A DNA stretch of 64,000 nucleotides from Segatella hominis. Its GTDB lineage: Bacteria; Bacteroidota; Bacteroidia; Bacteroidales; Bacteroidaceae. The position numbers and the translations under genes were made by a program. The DNA lies in the NCBI RefSeq assembly GCF_019249725.2, contig NZ_CP137559.1, positions 1,611,501 to 1,675,500 on the forward strand, read 5' to 3'. Positions 55,272 to 63,964 of the stretch are shown in pieces. How positions within the stretch are numbered: position 1 is the first letter of the stretch; each line of letters begins with the position of its first letter. Under the pieces are notes generated by a model that was given only the letters and a program-made list of their open reading frames with translations, was not told the origin of the DNA and did not search any database.

Positions 55272-55922
55272 ATGAAGATACTTCCAGAAGAACAATATAA
55301 ATATGTAAAGCTTTTACTTCCAGATGGAAGCAAAGCAGAAGGGCATGAAGTTTTGCTGCACGCCTGTTGCGCCCCATGTTCATCTGCCATTGTAGAATGT
55401 ATGTTGCGCAATGGTATGAAACCAACTGTTTTTTTTTCCAATAGCAATATCTACCCGCTTGAAGAATATGAAACCCGCAAGCAGGAAATCATCCGTTTTC
55501 TTGCCCAACAGGGAGTTCCGTACATTGAAGACGAATACAACCATGACGAATGGAGAAAAGCCGTCACAGGACTTGAAAATGAACCAGAACGCGGTTCAAG
55601 ATGCTCCGTATGCTTTCAATTTCGCCTAAAAAGAGCAGCTGCCTACGCTCAAACGCACGGAATACACCTACTGACAACAACTCTGGCTTCATCGCGCTGG
55701 AAAAATATCAAACAGATAGATATGGCTGGACACTTTGCCGTAGAAGACTGCCCTGAAGTGGAATGGTGGGAACAAAACTGGCGAAAAGGAGGACTGCAGA
55801 TGAGACGCAACGAACTCCTCCATATCAACGATTTCTATAATCAGCTTTATTGTGGTTGCGAATTCAGCCTTGCTTCCTCCAACGCAATGAACAAAGAAAC
55901 GGATCATCGAGAGAAAGAATAA
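55272..55922 (+). CDS. queH: Epoxyqueuosine reductase QueH
   Basis: A 216-residue iron-sulphur enzyme that performs the last step of queuosine synthesis in tRNA, replacing QueG in many anaerobes. The cysteine motifs of the family are present: LLHACCAPCSSAIVE near residue 32, SRCSVCFQFRLKRAA near residue 115 and LYCGCEFSL near the C-terminus. No other queuosine gene is adjacent. The upstream region contains a promoter-terminator unit, so expression may be attenuated. Confidence 0.9.
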   Translation: MKILPEEQYKYVKLLLPDGSKAEGHEVLLHACCAPCSSAIVECMLRNGMKPTVFFSNSNIYPLEEYETRKQEIIRFLAQQGVPYIEDEYNHDEWRKAVTGLENEPERGSRCSVCFQFRLKRAAAYAQTHGIHLLTTTLASSRWKNIKQIDMAGHFAVEDCPEVEWWEQNWRKGGLQMRRNELLHINDFYNQLYCGCEFSLASSNAMNKETDHREKE

Positions 55923-55960
55923 AAAAGGAGAAAGGGAGGAAAGAAGCGAAGGAAAGGAAA
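55915..55960 (+). repeat. Homopurine tract after queH
   Basis: About 46 bases, almost wholly A and G on the plus strand, end at the terminator stem. Such tracts can form triplexes but may be only sequence drift after the stop codon. Confidence 0.5.
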
Positions 55961-56021
55961 AACATAACTATAATAAAAATGCCCGGTTTTAGAAACTGGG
56001 CATTTTTATTATAGTTATGTT
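55961..56021. terminator. Very long bidirectional hairpin between queH and fhs
   Basis: A 24-bp perfect stem (55961-55984 with 55998-56021), extended inward by GTTT/AAAC, with AAAAATGCCC and GGGCATTTTT at its core. It separates two convergent genes. Confidence 0.8.
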
Positions 56022-56159
56022 TTCAAGATTTTTTTAGTAAAGTTCTTCTGCACAAAAAATCATGTTCAACTTGTTTCACAAGAAGCCTATTCTTGAGAGA
56101 AAAGACCTTTTTTAAGTTTCTTCTTGAGAAAACGATTTCTTAAGAGAAATTCCGGCTGA

Positions 56160-57824
56160 TTAAGACAAGCCGGTAATTTCACCATTAACAACATCAATAC
56201 GTTCTGCCTGAGGACTCTTTGGCAAACCAGGCATACGCATGATAGGACCTGCAATGACAACAATCATCTCAGCACCCATATTAACTGTAATATCGCGTAC
56301 ATGCAATTCAAAGCCATCTGTAGGACCATAGGCCTTCGCATCAGTAGAGAAGCTATACTGTGTCTTAGCGATACAAACTGGAAATTTCTCTGCACCCAAC
56401 TTCTTGATTTCATCTATCATAGCCTTGGCAGAATCGCTCAAAGTTACACTACCTGCTCCATAAAGATTAAAAGCTACAGACTCTATTTTCTTCTCCACAG
56501 ACTCATCGTCACCATAAGCCAGATAAAGAGGCGAAGAAGGACGCTCATCAATAGTCTTCACTACCAATTCCGCCAATTCCACAGCTCCCTTTCCACCTTC
56601 AGCAAAGGCACTGTTGACGGCAAAACCGCAACCCATTTCTTCACAATGCTTACGAAGCACCTCAATCTCCTCGTCTGTATCAGTAGCAAACTTATTGAAG
56701 GCAATGACAACTGTCTGACCGAAACTCTGCAAGTTTCTGACATGCTTATCAAGATTCCAGTAACCATTCTCCATACCAGCGATATTTGGTTCCTTGATAT
56801 CTTCCAGAGCCACTCCACCATGCATCTTCAGCGCCTGAAGAGTAACGACCAGCACAGTCAAGTCTGGCTGCAATCCTGTTTTACGGCATTTGATATCATA
56901 GAACTTCTCTGCACCCAGATCTGCACCGAATCCAGCCTCAGTAATAGCATAGTCGCCGTATTCAAGAGCAGCGGCTGTAGCCATTACAGAATTACATCCG
57001 TGGGCAATATTGGCAAAAGGACCACAGTGTACGAAAGCAGGTGTTCCCTCAGTAGTCTGTACGAGATTTGGCTTCAACGCATCCAGCAACAATGCCACGA
57101 TACTACCACCTACTCCCATATCTTTCACTGTGAAAGGCTTGTCGTCCTCAGTAATACCAAGCAGGATATTGTCGATGCGGCGGCGGAGATCATCGATACT
57201 TGTGGCAAAACACATGATGGCCATAATCTCAGAAGCAGGAGTAATATCAAAGCCTGTTTCTGTCTCAATGCCATTCTTATCGCCAAGACCGGTGATGATG
57301 CGGCGCAAACCACGATCATTTACATCCATCACGCGGCGCCAGAGAATCTTCTTGAGCTTGAATCCTTCAGCCTCGTGCTGATAACGGTAGTTGTCGAGAA
57401 GGGCAGCAATCATATTGTTGGCTTCAGTAATAGCATGGAAATCGCCTGTAAAATGGAGATTGATTTTATCCATAGGAAGCACCTGAGCATAGCCACCGCC
57501 AGCAGCTCCACCCTTCATACCAAAACAAGGACCCAGCGAAGGTTCTCTGAGAGCCACCACAGCATTCTTGCCAATCTTCTGCATACCAAGTGCCAGACCC
57601 ACGCTCACCGTAGTCTTACCATTGCCTGCCTTGGTTGGACTGATAGCAGTAACAAGGATAAGATGATGACCGGCAAACTTCTCTTTGTCAATAGCCCCGG
57701 TAGTCACCTTAGCAATATATCTACCATAATTTTCGATTTGGTCCTCATGAAGACCCAGTTCAGCTGCCACGTCGTTGATAGGACGCAACTTTACTGATTT
57801 TGCAATTTCAATATCCGATAACAT
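56160..57824 (-). CDS. fhs: Formate-tetrahydrofolate ligase
   Basis: A 554-residue ATP-dependent enzyme forming 10-formyltetrahydrofolate for purine and formyl-Met synthesis. The P-loop variant TKAGNGKTT, the [23 protein letters not shown] segment and [21 protein letters not shown] match the family, as does the FAN(I)AHGCNS motif. Length is normal. It is the third gene after pyrK and pyrD on the same strand, 74 bases after pyrD, with no clear promoter of its own. Confidence 0.95.
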   Translation of the reverse strand: MLSDIEIAKSVKLRPINDVAAELGLHEDQIENYGRYIAKVTTGAIDKEKFAGHHLILVTAISPTKAGNGKTTVSVGLALGMQKIGKNAVVALREPSLGPCFGMKGGAAGGGYAQVLPMDKINLHFTGDFHAITEANNMIAALLDNYRYQHEAEGFKLKKILWRRVMDVNDRGLRRIITGLGDKNGIETETGFDITPASEIMAIMCFATSIDDLRRRIDNILLGITEDDKPFTVKDMGVGGSIVALLLDALKPNLVQTTEGTPAFVHCGPFANIAHGCNSVMATAAALEYGDYAITEAGFGADLGAEKFYDIKCRKTGLQPDLTVLVVTLQALKMHGGVALEDIKEPNIAGMENGYWNLDKHVRNLQSFGQTVVIAFNKFATDTDEEIEVLRKHCEEMGCGFAVNSAFAEGGKGAVELAELVVKTIDERPSSPLYLAYGDDESVEKKIESVAFNLYGAGSVTLSDSAKAMIDEIKKLGAEKFPVCIAKTQYSFSTDAKAYGPTDGFELHVRDITVNMGAEMIVVIAGPIMRMPGLPKSPQAERIDVVNGEITGLS

Positions 57825-57898
57825 TATCTTTATAAAAAGTTATATTATATGTTAGAAAGTTCTGATTGCCTGATGGCACGAGTTTAGCCAACATTCGA

Positions 57899-58807
57899 TT
57901 ACTTGATGGCGCCAATGATTTCATGTACCGAAGTACAACCATGCTGGTCGAGCCAGTCATTGATTCCGTCTTTCACCTTCTTGGTCACAGCTGGGTCAAC
58001 GAAGTTAGCCGTACCGATTTCGATGGCAGTAGCTCCACACATCAGGAATTCAATAGCATCCTTGGCAGTAGAGATTCCTCCCAGTCCCACTACAGGAATT
58101 TTCACAGCATGAGCCACATCATAAACCATACGCAGAGCCACAGGCTTGACACATGGTCCGCTCAGTCCACCCGTACGGATGCTCAACAGTGGCTGTCGCT
58201 TTTCAATATCTACCGCCATTCCCATCAGTGTATTGATGAGAGAAACAGAATCTGCACCCTCAGCCTCACAAGCTCTTGCGATATCAGCAATATTGGTAAC
58301 ATTAGGCGAGAGCTTTACGATGAGGGTCTTATGATAAACCTGACGCACAGCCTTCACCACGCTGGAAGCCCCCTCGCAAGTCACTCCGAAAGCCATTCCC
58401 CCATCCTTCACATTAGGACAAGAGATGTTGAGTTCAATAGCAGGAATCTTATCCAGTTCATTGATACGAGCAGCACAGGCAGCATAACTCTCAGGAGAAT
58501 GCCCCGAAACATTGACAATCATATTTGTGTCAATGTCCTTAATCTGCGGATAGATGTTTTTGCAGAAATAATCCACACCTTTGTTCTGCAGTCCCACACA
58601 ATTGAGCATGCCCTGTGGAGTTTCAGCCATACGAGGATAATCATTACCCTCACGCGATTCCAAAGTAGTACCTTTCACGATAATACCACCGATTTCTTCC
58701 AATGGTACGAAATCGGCAAATTCCAGACCATATCCGAATGTGCCGGAAGCTGTCATTACCGGGTTCTTCAACTTCAGATTATGTATATTTACATTTAATG
58801 ATGCCAT
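57899..58807 (-). CDS. pyrD: Dihydroorotate dehydrogenase, class 1B catalytic subunit
   Basis: A 302-residue FMN protein that oxidises dihydroorotate to orotate, passing electrons to NAD through PyrK. Landmarks: [16 protein letters not shown] at the FMN site, NCVGLQNKG, the active-site cysteine in [13 protein letters not shown], and the phosphate loop [25 protein letters not shown]. The class 1B assignment follows from Cys instead of Ser and from the adjacent pyrK. Confidence 0.94.
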   Translation of the reverse strand: MASLNVNIHNLKLKNPVMTASGTFGYGLEFADFVPLEEIGGIIVKGTTLESREGNDYPRMAETPQGMLNCVGLQNKGVDYFCKNIYPQIKDIDTNMIVNVSGHSPESYAACAARINELDKIPAIELNISCPNVKDGGMAFGVTCEGASSVVKAVRQVYHKTLIVKLSPNVTNIADIARACEAEGADSVSLINTLMGMAVDIEKRQPLLSIRTGGLSGPCVKPVALRMVYDVAHAVKIPVVGLGGISTAKDAIEFLMCGATAIEIGTANFVDPAVTKKVKDGINDWLDQHGCTSVHEIIGAIK

Positions 58808-58867
58808 AACAATAATAATATATTACATTTGCGTTCTGATTTTCTTCAAACGCTCGGTTGATTTAAT

Positions 58868-59644
58868 TTACAAATTCCAAAGAAGTTTCTTAGTATTGAA
58901 AACCGGTCCTTCCTTGCAGACGCAAAGATTTCCCTTGGTAGTTTTCTCCACACAGCAGAGACAAGCGCCCAGACCGCAGGCCATCATGTTCTCCAGTGAA
59001 ACCTCGCACTCCACGTTGGCCTTCTGCGCATACTTAGCCACGCTCACCATCATCGGCTTAGGACCACAGGAAGAAATCATATCGAAGCTCTCATGCTGCA
59101 AAACAGAATGGTTGGTTACAAATCCCTGTTCGCCAGCACTGCCATCCTCGGTAGTAATACATACTCTTCCGATTTTAGCAAATTCATCAAGTTCGAGCAG
59201 ATCAGTTGCCTTTCTTGCACCGAGGAGGAAGATAGGTTCAGCCCCCATATCCTTGATGCATTTTCCGAAATAGAGCAAAGGAGCCACACCAACACCACCA
59301 CCCACAAGAAGGAATTTCTGTCCGGCTTCTGCAGGCATGGAAAATCCATTGCCCAAAGGAAGCACACAGTTGAGATAATCGCCAGCCTGGAGATTACCCA
59401 ACTGACGAGTACCATTACCAATCATGGCAACGAGCAACCAAAGTTCATTTCTGTCACGATCTACAAAATTGATGGAGATAGGTCGGCGCAACATGGTATT
59501 AGGTTCATGCTCCACCTTGACTTCTACAAATTGTCCAGGACACATTTCAGGAAGTGGCTTATCATCGGTAAGCTTAATCAAAACATGCTTGTCACTCAAT
59601 GATTCCACTGAAACTACTTTAAGATCTATAATGTACTTTTTCAT
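58868..59644 (-). CDS. pyrK: Dihydroorotate dehydrogenase electron-transfer subunit
   Basis: A 258-residue flavoprotein with a ferredoxin-reductase-like layout: an FAD domain (about 5-100, with RRPISINFVDR and GNLQAGDYLNCVLPLGNGF), a NAD domain (about 100-215, LLVGGGVGVAPLLYF) and a C-terminal [2Fe-2S] cysteine cluster (CGLGACLCCVEKT and CVCKEGPVF). A GTG one codon earlier is possible; the ATG at 59644 is preferred. pyrD begins 60 bases downstream. Confidence 0.93.
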   Translation of the reverse strand: MKKYIIDLKVVSVESLSDKHVLIKLTDDKPLPEMCPGQFVEVKVEHEPNTMLRRPISINFVDRDRNELWLLVAMIGNGTRQLGNLQAGDYLNCVLPLGNGFSMPAEAGQKFLLVGGGVGVAPLLYFGKCIKDMGAEPIFLLGARKATDLLELDEFAKIGRVCITTEDGSAGEQGFVTNHSVLQHESFDMISSCGPKPMMVSVAKYAQKANVECEVSLENMMACGLGACLCCVEKTTKGNLCVCKEGPVFNTKKLLWNL

Positions 59645-59773
59645 CACTACGATTTAATATGTTTCTTGTTCGACTACTTTTGGCTGCATTCAGCCTATAT
59701 GATTTACTTACTGCCCAGCATGATTTTCCATCGTCCCGGATGAGGTTACCGGGCAAAAATCAGAAGCATGATG

Positions 59774-59781
59774 CAAAGGTA
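59774..59781 (-). promoter_or_regulatory. Promoter -7 box of pyrK-pyrD-fhs
   Basis: TACCTTTG followed by CAT on the minus strand, 130 bases ahead of the pyrK ATG. Confidence 0.6.
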
Positions 59782-59835
59782 ATGCAATTTTTCGACAATA
59801 CAAAAGAAAATACACATATTTTATTTTTATAGAGG

Positions 59836-59882
59836 AAAAAGATGCAGAATCACACCCTGAGGAATGATTCTGCATCTTTTTT
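59836..59882. terminator. Intrinsic terminator after the XRE regulator
   Basis: A perfect 17-bp stem (59836-59852 with 59865-59881) with A- and T-runs at both ends, able to act on either strand. Confidence 0.8.
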
Positions 59883-60147
59883 AAAAGAACGAAATATTCA
59901 ATTCTGAAGAATGATGAAGGACATCATGAATGCCTCTTCACGGAAATACAAGCCATCGTCAAGACGTCATTCTGACCATCATCTGATATTTCATTCAGCC
60001 CCCATCAGGGTACAATTCTGACAATGATTCAAACGTCATTTCTGATCTAAGCCAGATTTTAATCATACCATTGTCGGCGTCTATACAACCGATATAGAGA
60101 CTATGATTTCGACATTATTTTGCCTTCAATTCAAAACGACATTGCGA

Positions 60148-60696
60148 CTACTTTTTGGGAACAAATGTCTCCCAGGTCTGATCATCATAGAAGATACGAA
60201 TTTCGGTAATTTTTCGCTGAGGCTTGTCAATATATTTCACGTTCTCATGAGGCTGATTTTTTGGTGTACGATTTACACCGGGCATATTAGGCTGATCAAA
60301 AAGCGAGCCTTGATGCATCTGTGAAGAGGCTGCTGAAGACTCATTGGCTGATGAAGCACGAGAAGAAGCTTCAGCGGCAGACTGAGATGCATCGTCACCA
60401 AAGTCAAAAGCCAGTCCACCGATGGCAGGAGAAGAATCTGGCGAACTTGAAGATGGAGTAGAGGAAGCATCATTCTGATTCTCATTTTCTATATACATAG
60501 GAGGAGTTCCATAGAGCAACCATTCGAGTCTTACCTGAGGAAACTTTTTGTGAATGGCGTCTATGTGATTGAGCGTCGGTTTTGTACGATCATTAAAAAT
60601 ACTGCTCAGCGAAGCCTCACCAATTCCCGTAAGCTGCGAGAAACTCTTCTGGGTGAGATGCTGATCTTCCATGATAAGTCTGATTCTATCTTTCAT
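60148..60696 (-). CDS. XRE-family DNA-binding protein with Ser/Ala-rich linker
   Basis: A 182-residue protein. An N-terminal helix-turn-helix (about 1-60; LTQKSFSQLTGIGEASLSSIF) is typical of XRE/Cro regulators. A low-complexity linker rich in Ser, Ala and Asp (about 75-135) follows, then a conserved-looking basic C-terminal segment (about 150-182; ITEIRIFYDDQTWETFVPKK). The long frame upstream to 60765 lacks similarity; the ATG at 60696 begins at the HTH. A role in regulation is inferred from the fold; targets are unknown. It stands beside an AT-rich desert that could contain its sites. Confidence 0.8.
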   Translation of the reverse strand: MKDRIRLIMEDQHLTQKSFSQLTGIGEASLSSIFNDRTKPTLNHIDAIHKKFPQVRLEWLLYGTPPMYIENENQNDASSTPSSSSPDSSPAIGGLAFDFGDDASQSAAEASSRASSANESSAASSQMHQGSLFDQPNMPGVNRTPKNQPHENVKYIDKPQRKITEIRIFYDDQTWETFVPKK

Positions 60697-60834
60697 ATCT
60701 TTAACTTGTAGAAATTTACATTTATTAAGTTTTCTGAAGTCCCACCAGAAGCCCCCAAAAGCCATCTGTGAGATATGCTATTTCGGAACAATGGGACTCA
60801 TAGGGCTAAAAAAGCCCTCTTTTCTTAGACTTTA

Positions 60835-60842
60835 CAAAGATA
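60835..60842 (-). promoter_or_regulatory. Promoter -7 box of the XRE regulator
   Basis: TATCTTTG followed by TAAAG on the minus strand, 139 bases ahead of the ATG. Confidence 0.55.
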
Positions 60843-61754
60843 AAACTTTTTTTTGGAATAAAAGAAAAATCTAAAGATTATTTGCATTTTTAAACTTTAG
60901 ATTTCAATATTTATATTTATAAAAGTAATCTATAAAAGTCGGTTTTATGGTTTATATTTATAAATCTACATTTATAATTTTATCTATTTTACAAAGAATT
61001 AGTTTAATAAATCTATATAATCTACTGGGTTATCCATGTTTAGAACCTAATAATATCGTAGTTTTATGCGGTTTATGCAAAGTTTAAGATTCAAGCAATG
61101 AATTTCACCCTTTTTATTTCTAACTAAAAAAGTTAAAATACTGGTTTTCAGTTACTTGCAAACGCAATAATATCTACGTATATTTATACACTTTAGAATA
61201 TTAAACACTCTATTTATATTTATATTTATAAATATGAATAAATAAAAATCATATTAAGTTTTCAAGATTTATGATTTTAAATTTTAAATTCCATTTCGGT
61301 TTACATATTTAAATAGCTAAACTTTTAAATTATAAACCTTACTAAATGTTAACGCTAAATTTTAGAAAATCTAAAATGCTCTATTTTTCTGTTTTTCTCG
61401 TTCTCGCAGACGAGTCCGAATCTACTCTTAAATTCGAGAGTTTTGAACCATCTAAAATTAAGAAAAGATACGTAACATACTGATTTTCTGCTATTTACGC
61501 AAGAAATACCCCTTCAAGATAAAGCAAGAATATAGCTCAGAAAAGTGCAAAAATAAGTAAAATATAGGCAAAAATCCTCCTTTGAAACCATTTTCAAGCC
61601 TATAAAATCCCCATAAACAGACTAAAACTTCCCAAATTTACATTTTTCAAGCCCTCTCTCTCGACAATTAGGAAAGAGACAGGCTTAATGGTCTTGAGAT
61701 AAACAAGTAAAAAACCCCTCATCCCACCCTACCAGGATCTGGGTGAAAAGAAAC

Positions 61755-61788
61755 AAAAAAGAGGTGATTCCTTATCGGATCACCTCTT
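61755..61788. terminator. Terminator after holA
   Basis: A 10-bp stem AAGAGGTGAT/ATCACCTCTT (61759-61768 with 61779-61788); on the minus strand it is followed by a run of T (61753-61760). Confidence 0.75.
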
Positions 61789-61931
61789 CAATATGCTGTC
61801 AGAAAACGAGGGAAAAACATTCCCCCACCCTTCATAAACAGAAAACTCAGCTCAGAAAACATGGTTCAGGAGCAGACTTATTTCTCAGAAAGACCTCCTC
61901 AAAAATGAAGAATTTGAGAGCTTCCACATCA

Positions 61932-62960
61932 TTAGTGGAGAATAAAGAAAATCAATTCTTTCATGAGTTCACCAGCCGAAGTATTCGGATTGCTGATACC
62001 TTTACTCTTTGCATCCACCTCTCTAAATTTATCGATAATCTGCATTACCTTCACTCCATTATAGTTTCTCATTCCTGTGATATAATCACGCACAGCCCAA
62101 GTTGACTTCAAATCCAGGAATAATGAAAGCGCTTTTTCATCCTGTTTATTGGGTGCATAATAAGCCAGCATCAGATTTTGGAAATAAGAAAAGAGCATCG
62201 GGAGTAAAGCAAAGAGCGAACCACTCTTCGGATTGCTGTCAAAATAGTTGATAATTTGATTTGCTTTGAAAACATCACGGTTTACAATCGCATTTCTCAA
62301 TTCGAAGGCATTAAAATCCTTGCTCACACCAATCACCTTTTCCACCTGTTCCGGAGTCACTCTCCTATCATTCTCAGGAAGAGAAATCAGAAGCTTGTCG
62401 AGTTCAGAAGTCAGTCGATGCAAATCAGCACCGATGTGATCAGCCACCATCTGGGTGGCCTTCGGTTCAATGGTTGCCTTCTGCTGTTTCATATAAGTTT
62501 CTATAAAACCAGGCAATTGATAGTCTTTGAGTTTTTTTCCTTCAAAGACCACACCAATCTGTTCGGCGCGCGGAACCAACTTTTTTCTTCGATCAATACT
62601 TCCGTTTTTGTAGCTCATCACAAAGATGGTTGATTTTACAGGATTTTCGAAGTACTTCTCGATTGCATCAAAATTCTTCAAATTTTGAGCTTCTTTCAAA
62701 ATCACCACCCGATGCTCAGCCATCATAGGATACCCTTTGCACTGATCAACAACTTGCGAAGCTGTCGTGTCCGCTCCAAAAAGAATCACTTGATTGAAGT
62801 CTTTTTCTTCCGGCTGAAGCACATTTTCTGTGATATAATCACACAGTTTATCTATATAAAAAGACTCATCTCCCATCAGGATATAGACGGGAAAATAGAT
62901 TTGAGCCTTAAGATCTTTCATGATCGACTCGTAACTATTTGCTTGTTTTTTTTCTGCCAT
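61932..62960 (-). CDS. holA: DNA polymerase III delta subunit
   Basis: A 342-residue clamp-loader subunit that opens the sliding clamp. It has the HolA architecture: an N-terminal AAA-like domain (FPVYILMGDESFYIDKLCDYI near residue 28; VILKEAQNLKNFDAIEKYF), the linker with IGADLHRLTSELDKLLI, and the C-terminal collar domain. No Walker A lysine, as is normal for delta. The frame upstream to 63047 crosses a promoter box, so the ATG at 62960 (MAEKKQANSYESI) is chosen. It is divergent to the HsdR-N-like gene with overlapping 5' regions. Confidence 0.9.
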   Translation of the reverse strand: MAEKKQANSYESIMKDLKAQIYFPVYILMGDESFYIDKLCDYITENVLQPEEKDFNQVILFGADTTASQVVDQCKGYPMMAEHRVVILKEAQNLKNFDAIEKYFENPVKSTIFVMSYKNGSIDRRKKLVPRAEQIGVVFEGKKLKDYQLPGFIETYMKQQKATIEPKATQMVADHIGADLHRLTSELDKLLISLPENDRRVTPEQVEKVIGVSKDFNAFELRNAIVNRDVFKANQIINYFDSNPKSGSLFALLPMLFSYFQNLMLAYYAPNKQDEKALSLFLDLKSTWAVRDYITGMRNYNGVKVMQIIDKFREVDAKSKGISNPNTSAGELMKELIFFILH

Positions 62961-62974
62961 TCCGATATTTTTTG

Positions 62975-62982
62975 TATCTTTG
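62975..62982 (+). promoter_or_regulatory. Promoter -7 box of the HsdR-N-like gene
   Basis: TATCTTTG followed by CAA, inside the holA leader and pointing away from holA. The resulting leader to 63194 is about 205 nt. Confidence 0.6.
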
Positions 62983-63036
62983 CAATGCCTTTTTCGCAGA
63001 TTGCGGAGCAAAGCATAAGCTATTATTAATTGCATA

Positions 63037-63044
63037 CAAAGGTA
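63037..63044 (-). promoter_or_regulatory. Promoter -7 box of holA
   Basis: TACCTTTG followed by TAT on the minus strand, 77 bases ahead of the holA ATG. It faces the plus-strand box at 62975, so the two transcripts overlap by about 45-50 nt at their 5' ends. Confidence 0.6.
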
Positions 63045-63061
63045 CAAAATAATTTTGAAAC

Positions 63062-63165
63062 TATATATAATAAGGTATAGGAAATCTTTCCTTTATACAT
63101 AATAAGATATATATATATATAATAAGGTATAGGAATTCTTTTCTATATATATAATAAGGTATAAG
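63062..63165 (+). repeat. Irregular tandem repeats of AATAAGGTATA
   Basis: AATAAG(G/A)TATA starts at 63069, 63101, 63121 and 63152, and the 22-base unit ending GGTATAGGAA is exact at 63062-63083 and 63114-63135. The unit resembles the ATAAGGTATG start context of genes in this window, but without the ATG. Confidence 0.75.
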
Positions 63166-63193
63166 GAGCATTTCCTCAAAAAGAAAGATAGAC

Positions 63194-63652
63194 ATGACAA
63201 GACTGAATCTTCCCCCATTTGAAATCAAGTTGCGCGGCACCAAAGCGCAACCTCAGATATTCGATATTCTGAGAAAAAAATATATTGCGCTCACTCCAGA
63301 AGAATGGGTGCGGCAGCATTTCGTCCACTTCCTGGTGGAACACAAGGGTTACCCTGCAGCACTCATGGCAAATGAAATCCAACTGAAAGTGGGTGAAAAA
63401 ACACTTCGGGCAGACAGTGTACTCTACTCCAGAGAACTGAAACCAAGAATGATTATCGAATACAAAGCTCCCCATATTCCCATCACACAAAAAGTTTTCG
63501 ACCAGATTTCCATATATAATATGCTCCTCCATGTTGATTACTTAGTGGTAAGTAATGGGCTGCAACACTATATTTGCAAAATGGATTATAACGATAAAAA
63601 ATATTTATTCTTAGAGGATATTCCGGATTACGAAGAATTATTGACAGAATAA
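63194..63652 (+). CDS. HsdR N-terminal-like (HSDR_N_2) nuclease-fold protein
   Basis: A 152-residue protein resembling the N-terminal domain of type I restriction enzyme R subunits. PD-(D/E)XK-like residues are seen: an early Glu (MANEIQLKVG), Asp in LRADSVLYS and the EYK of MIIEYKAPHIPI. There is no helicase part, and no hsdM or hsdS nearby, so it is not a restriction system here. From memory, stand-alone forms next to holA are conserved in Bacteroidota, which suggests a housekeeping DNA-related role. Function unknown. Confidence 0.78.
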   Translation: MTRLNLPPFEIKLRGTKAQPQIFDILRKKYIALTPEEWVRQHFVHFLVEHKGYPAALMANEIQLKVGEKTLRADSVLYSRELKPRMIIEYKAPHIPITQKVFDQISIYNMLLHVDYLVVSNGLQHYICKMDYNDKKYLFLEDIPDYEELLTE

Positions 63653-63838
63653 AAAGAGAGAAGGGAGAAAAAATCCCAGAACTTTATAGAAAATCGTTCC
63701 GTAATTCTCCCCTTTTAACCCCTTCATTTTTTGAGAATTTCCGGGCAACTGGCCAGCTGATTTGAAATTCGAGAAATATGAGCGGGTTATTTTTTTATAA
63801 AAAGTTCGATTTATTTTTGTACTCTCCACAAATTACAT

Positions 63839-63846
63839 TATCTTTG
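63839..63846 (+). promoter_or_regulatory. Promoter -7 box of the last gene
   Basis: TATCTTTG followed by CAG, with TTTTTG about 20 bases upstream as a -33 candidate. The leader consists mainly of the tandem repeat. Confidence 0.65.
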
Positions 63847-63858
63847 CAGAGTTTATTT

Positions 63859-63959
63859 GGATTAAAACATTATCTCAGACTAAAGGGATTGAAATATCAT
63901 CTCAGACTAAAGGGTTTGAAATATGATCTCAGCCTAACGAGATTGAAACGTAATCTTTA
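63859..63959 (+). repeat. 27-bp tandem repeat, about 3.7 copies
   Basis: Copies at 63859-63885, 63886-63912 and 63913-63939 plus a partial at 63940-63959, consensus GGATTGAAATATNATCTCAG then ACTAAAG. Copies 1 and 2 differ at 3 positions. They lie in the 5' leader between promoter and ATG. Confidence 0.88.
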
Positions 63960-63964
63960 TTAAT

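Larger units (their letters stand above)
59645..60147. other. Region between the XRE regulator and pyrK
   Basis: It holds the pyrK leader (about 130 nt with a CCCGG-CCGGG hairpin near 59733-59755), the pyrK promoter box (59774), the terminator of the XRE gene (59836) and about 260 bases without a gene in which ATTCTGA recurs (59901, 59969, 60015) and ACGTCATT(T)CTGA occurs twice (59964, 60033). Function of these repeats is unknown. Confidence 0.5.
60697..61931. other. 1.2-kb AT-rich gene desert upstream of the XRE gene
   Basis: Contains the XRE promoter box (60835) and an AGGGCT/AGCCCT hairpin in its leader, then about 900 bases of very AT-rich DNA with many copies of TATATTTATAAA-like and AATCTA/TAGATT motifs (for example near 60911, 60951, 61206 and 61224), and the holA terminator at 61755. 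One DnaA-box-like TTATCCATG lies at 61029. I see no protein gene or tRNA. Confidence 0.6.
63653..63964. other. Intergenic region before the last gene
   Basis: About 310 bases. It holds a weak GGGAGAAAA/TTCTCCC hairpin near 63662-63710, the promoter box at 63839 and the 27-bp tandem repeats (63859-63959). A 61-codon frame here runs across the promoter and through the repeats and is not accepted. Confidence 0.6.

Noticed and set aside
56301..57797. A 498-codon open frame opposite fhs
   Set aside because: Antisense shadow of a conserved housekeeping gene; composition is Ser/His/Ile-rich and resembles no protein.
60870..61750. Chromosomal replication origin
   Set aside because: Only one imperfect DnaA-box-like site was found, and dnaA, dnaN or other origin neighbours are absent.
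61743..62105. 120-codon plus-strand frame at the end of holA
   Set aside because: Overlaps the holA terminator and is largely antisense to holA.
63194..63652. Part of a type I restriction-modification system
   Set aside because: Only an HsdR N-terminal-like domain is present; no helicase part, hsdM or hsdS, and the neighbour is holA.
63859..63959. CRISPR array, because GATTGAAA-like repeats recur
   Set aside because: The 27-bp units are directly joined with no spacers and no cas gene is nearby; it is a simple tandem repeat.
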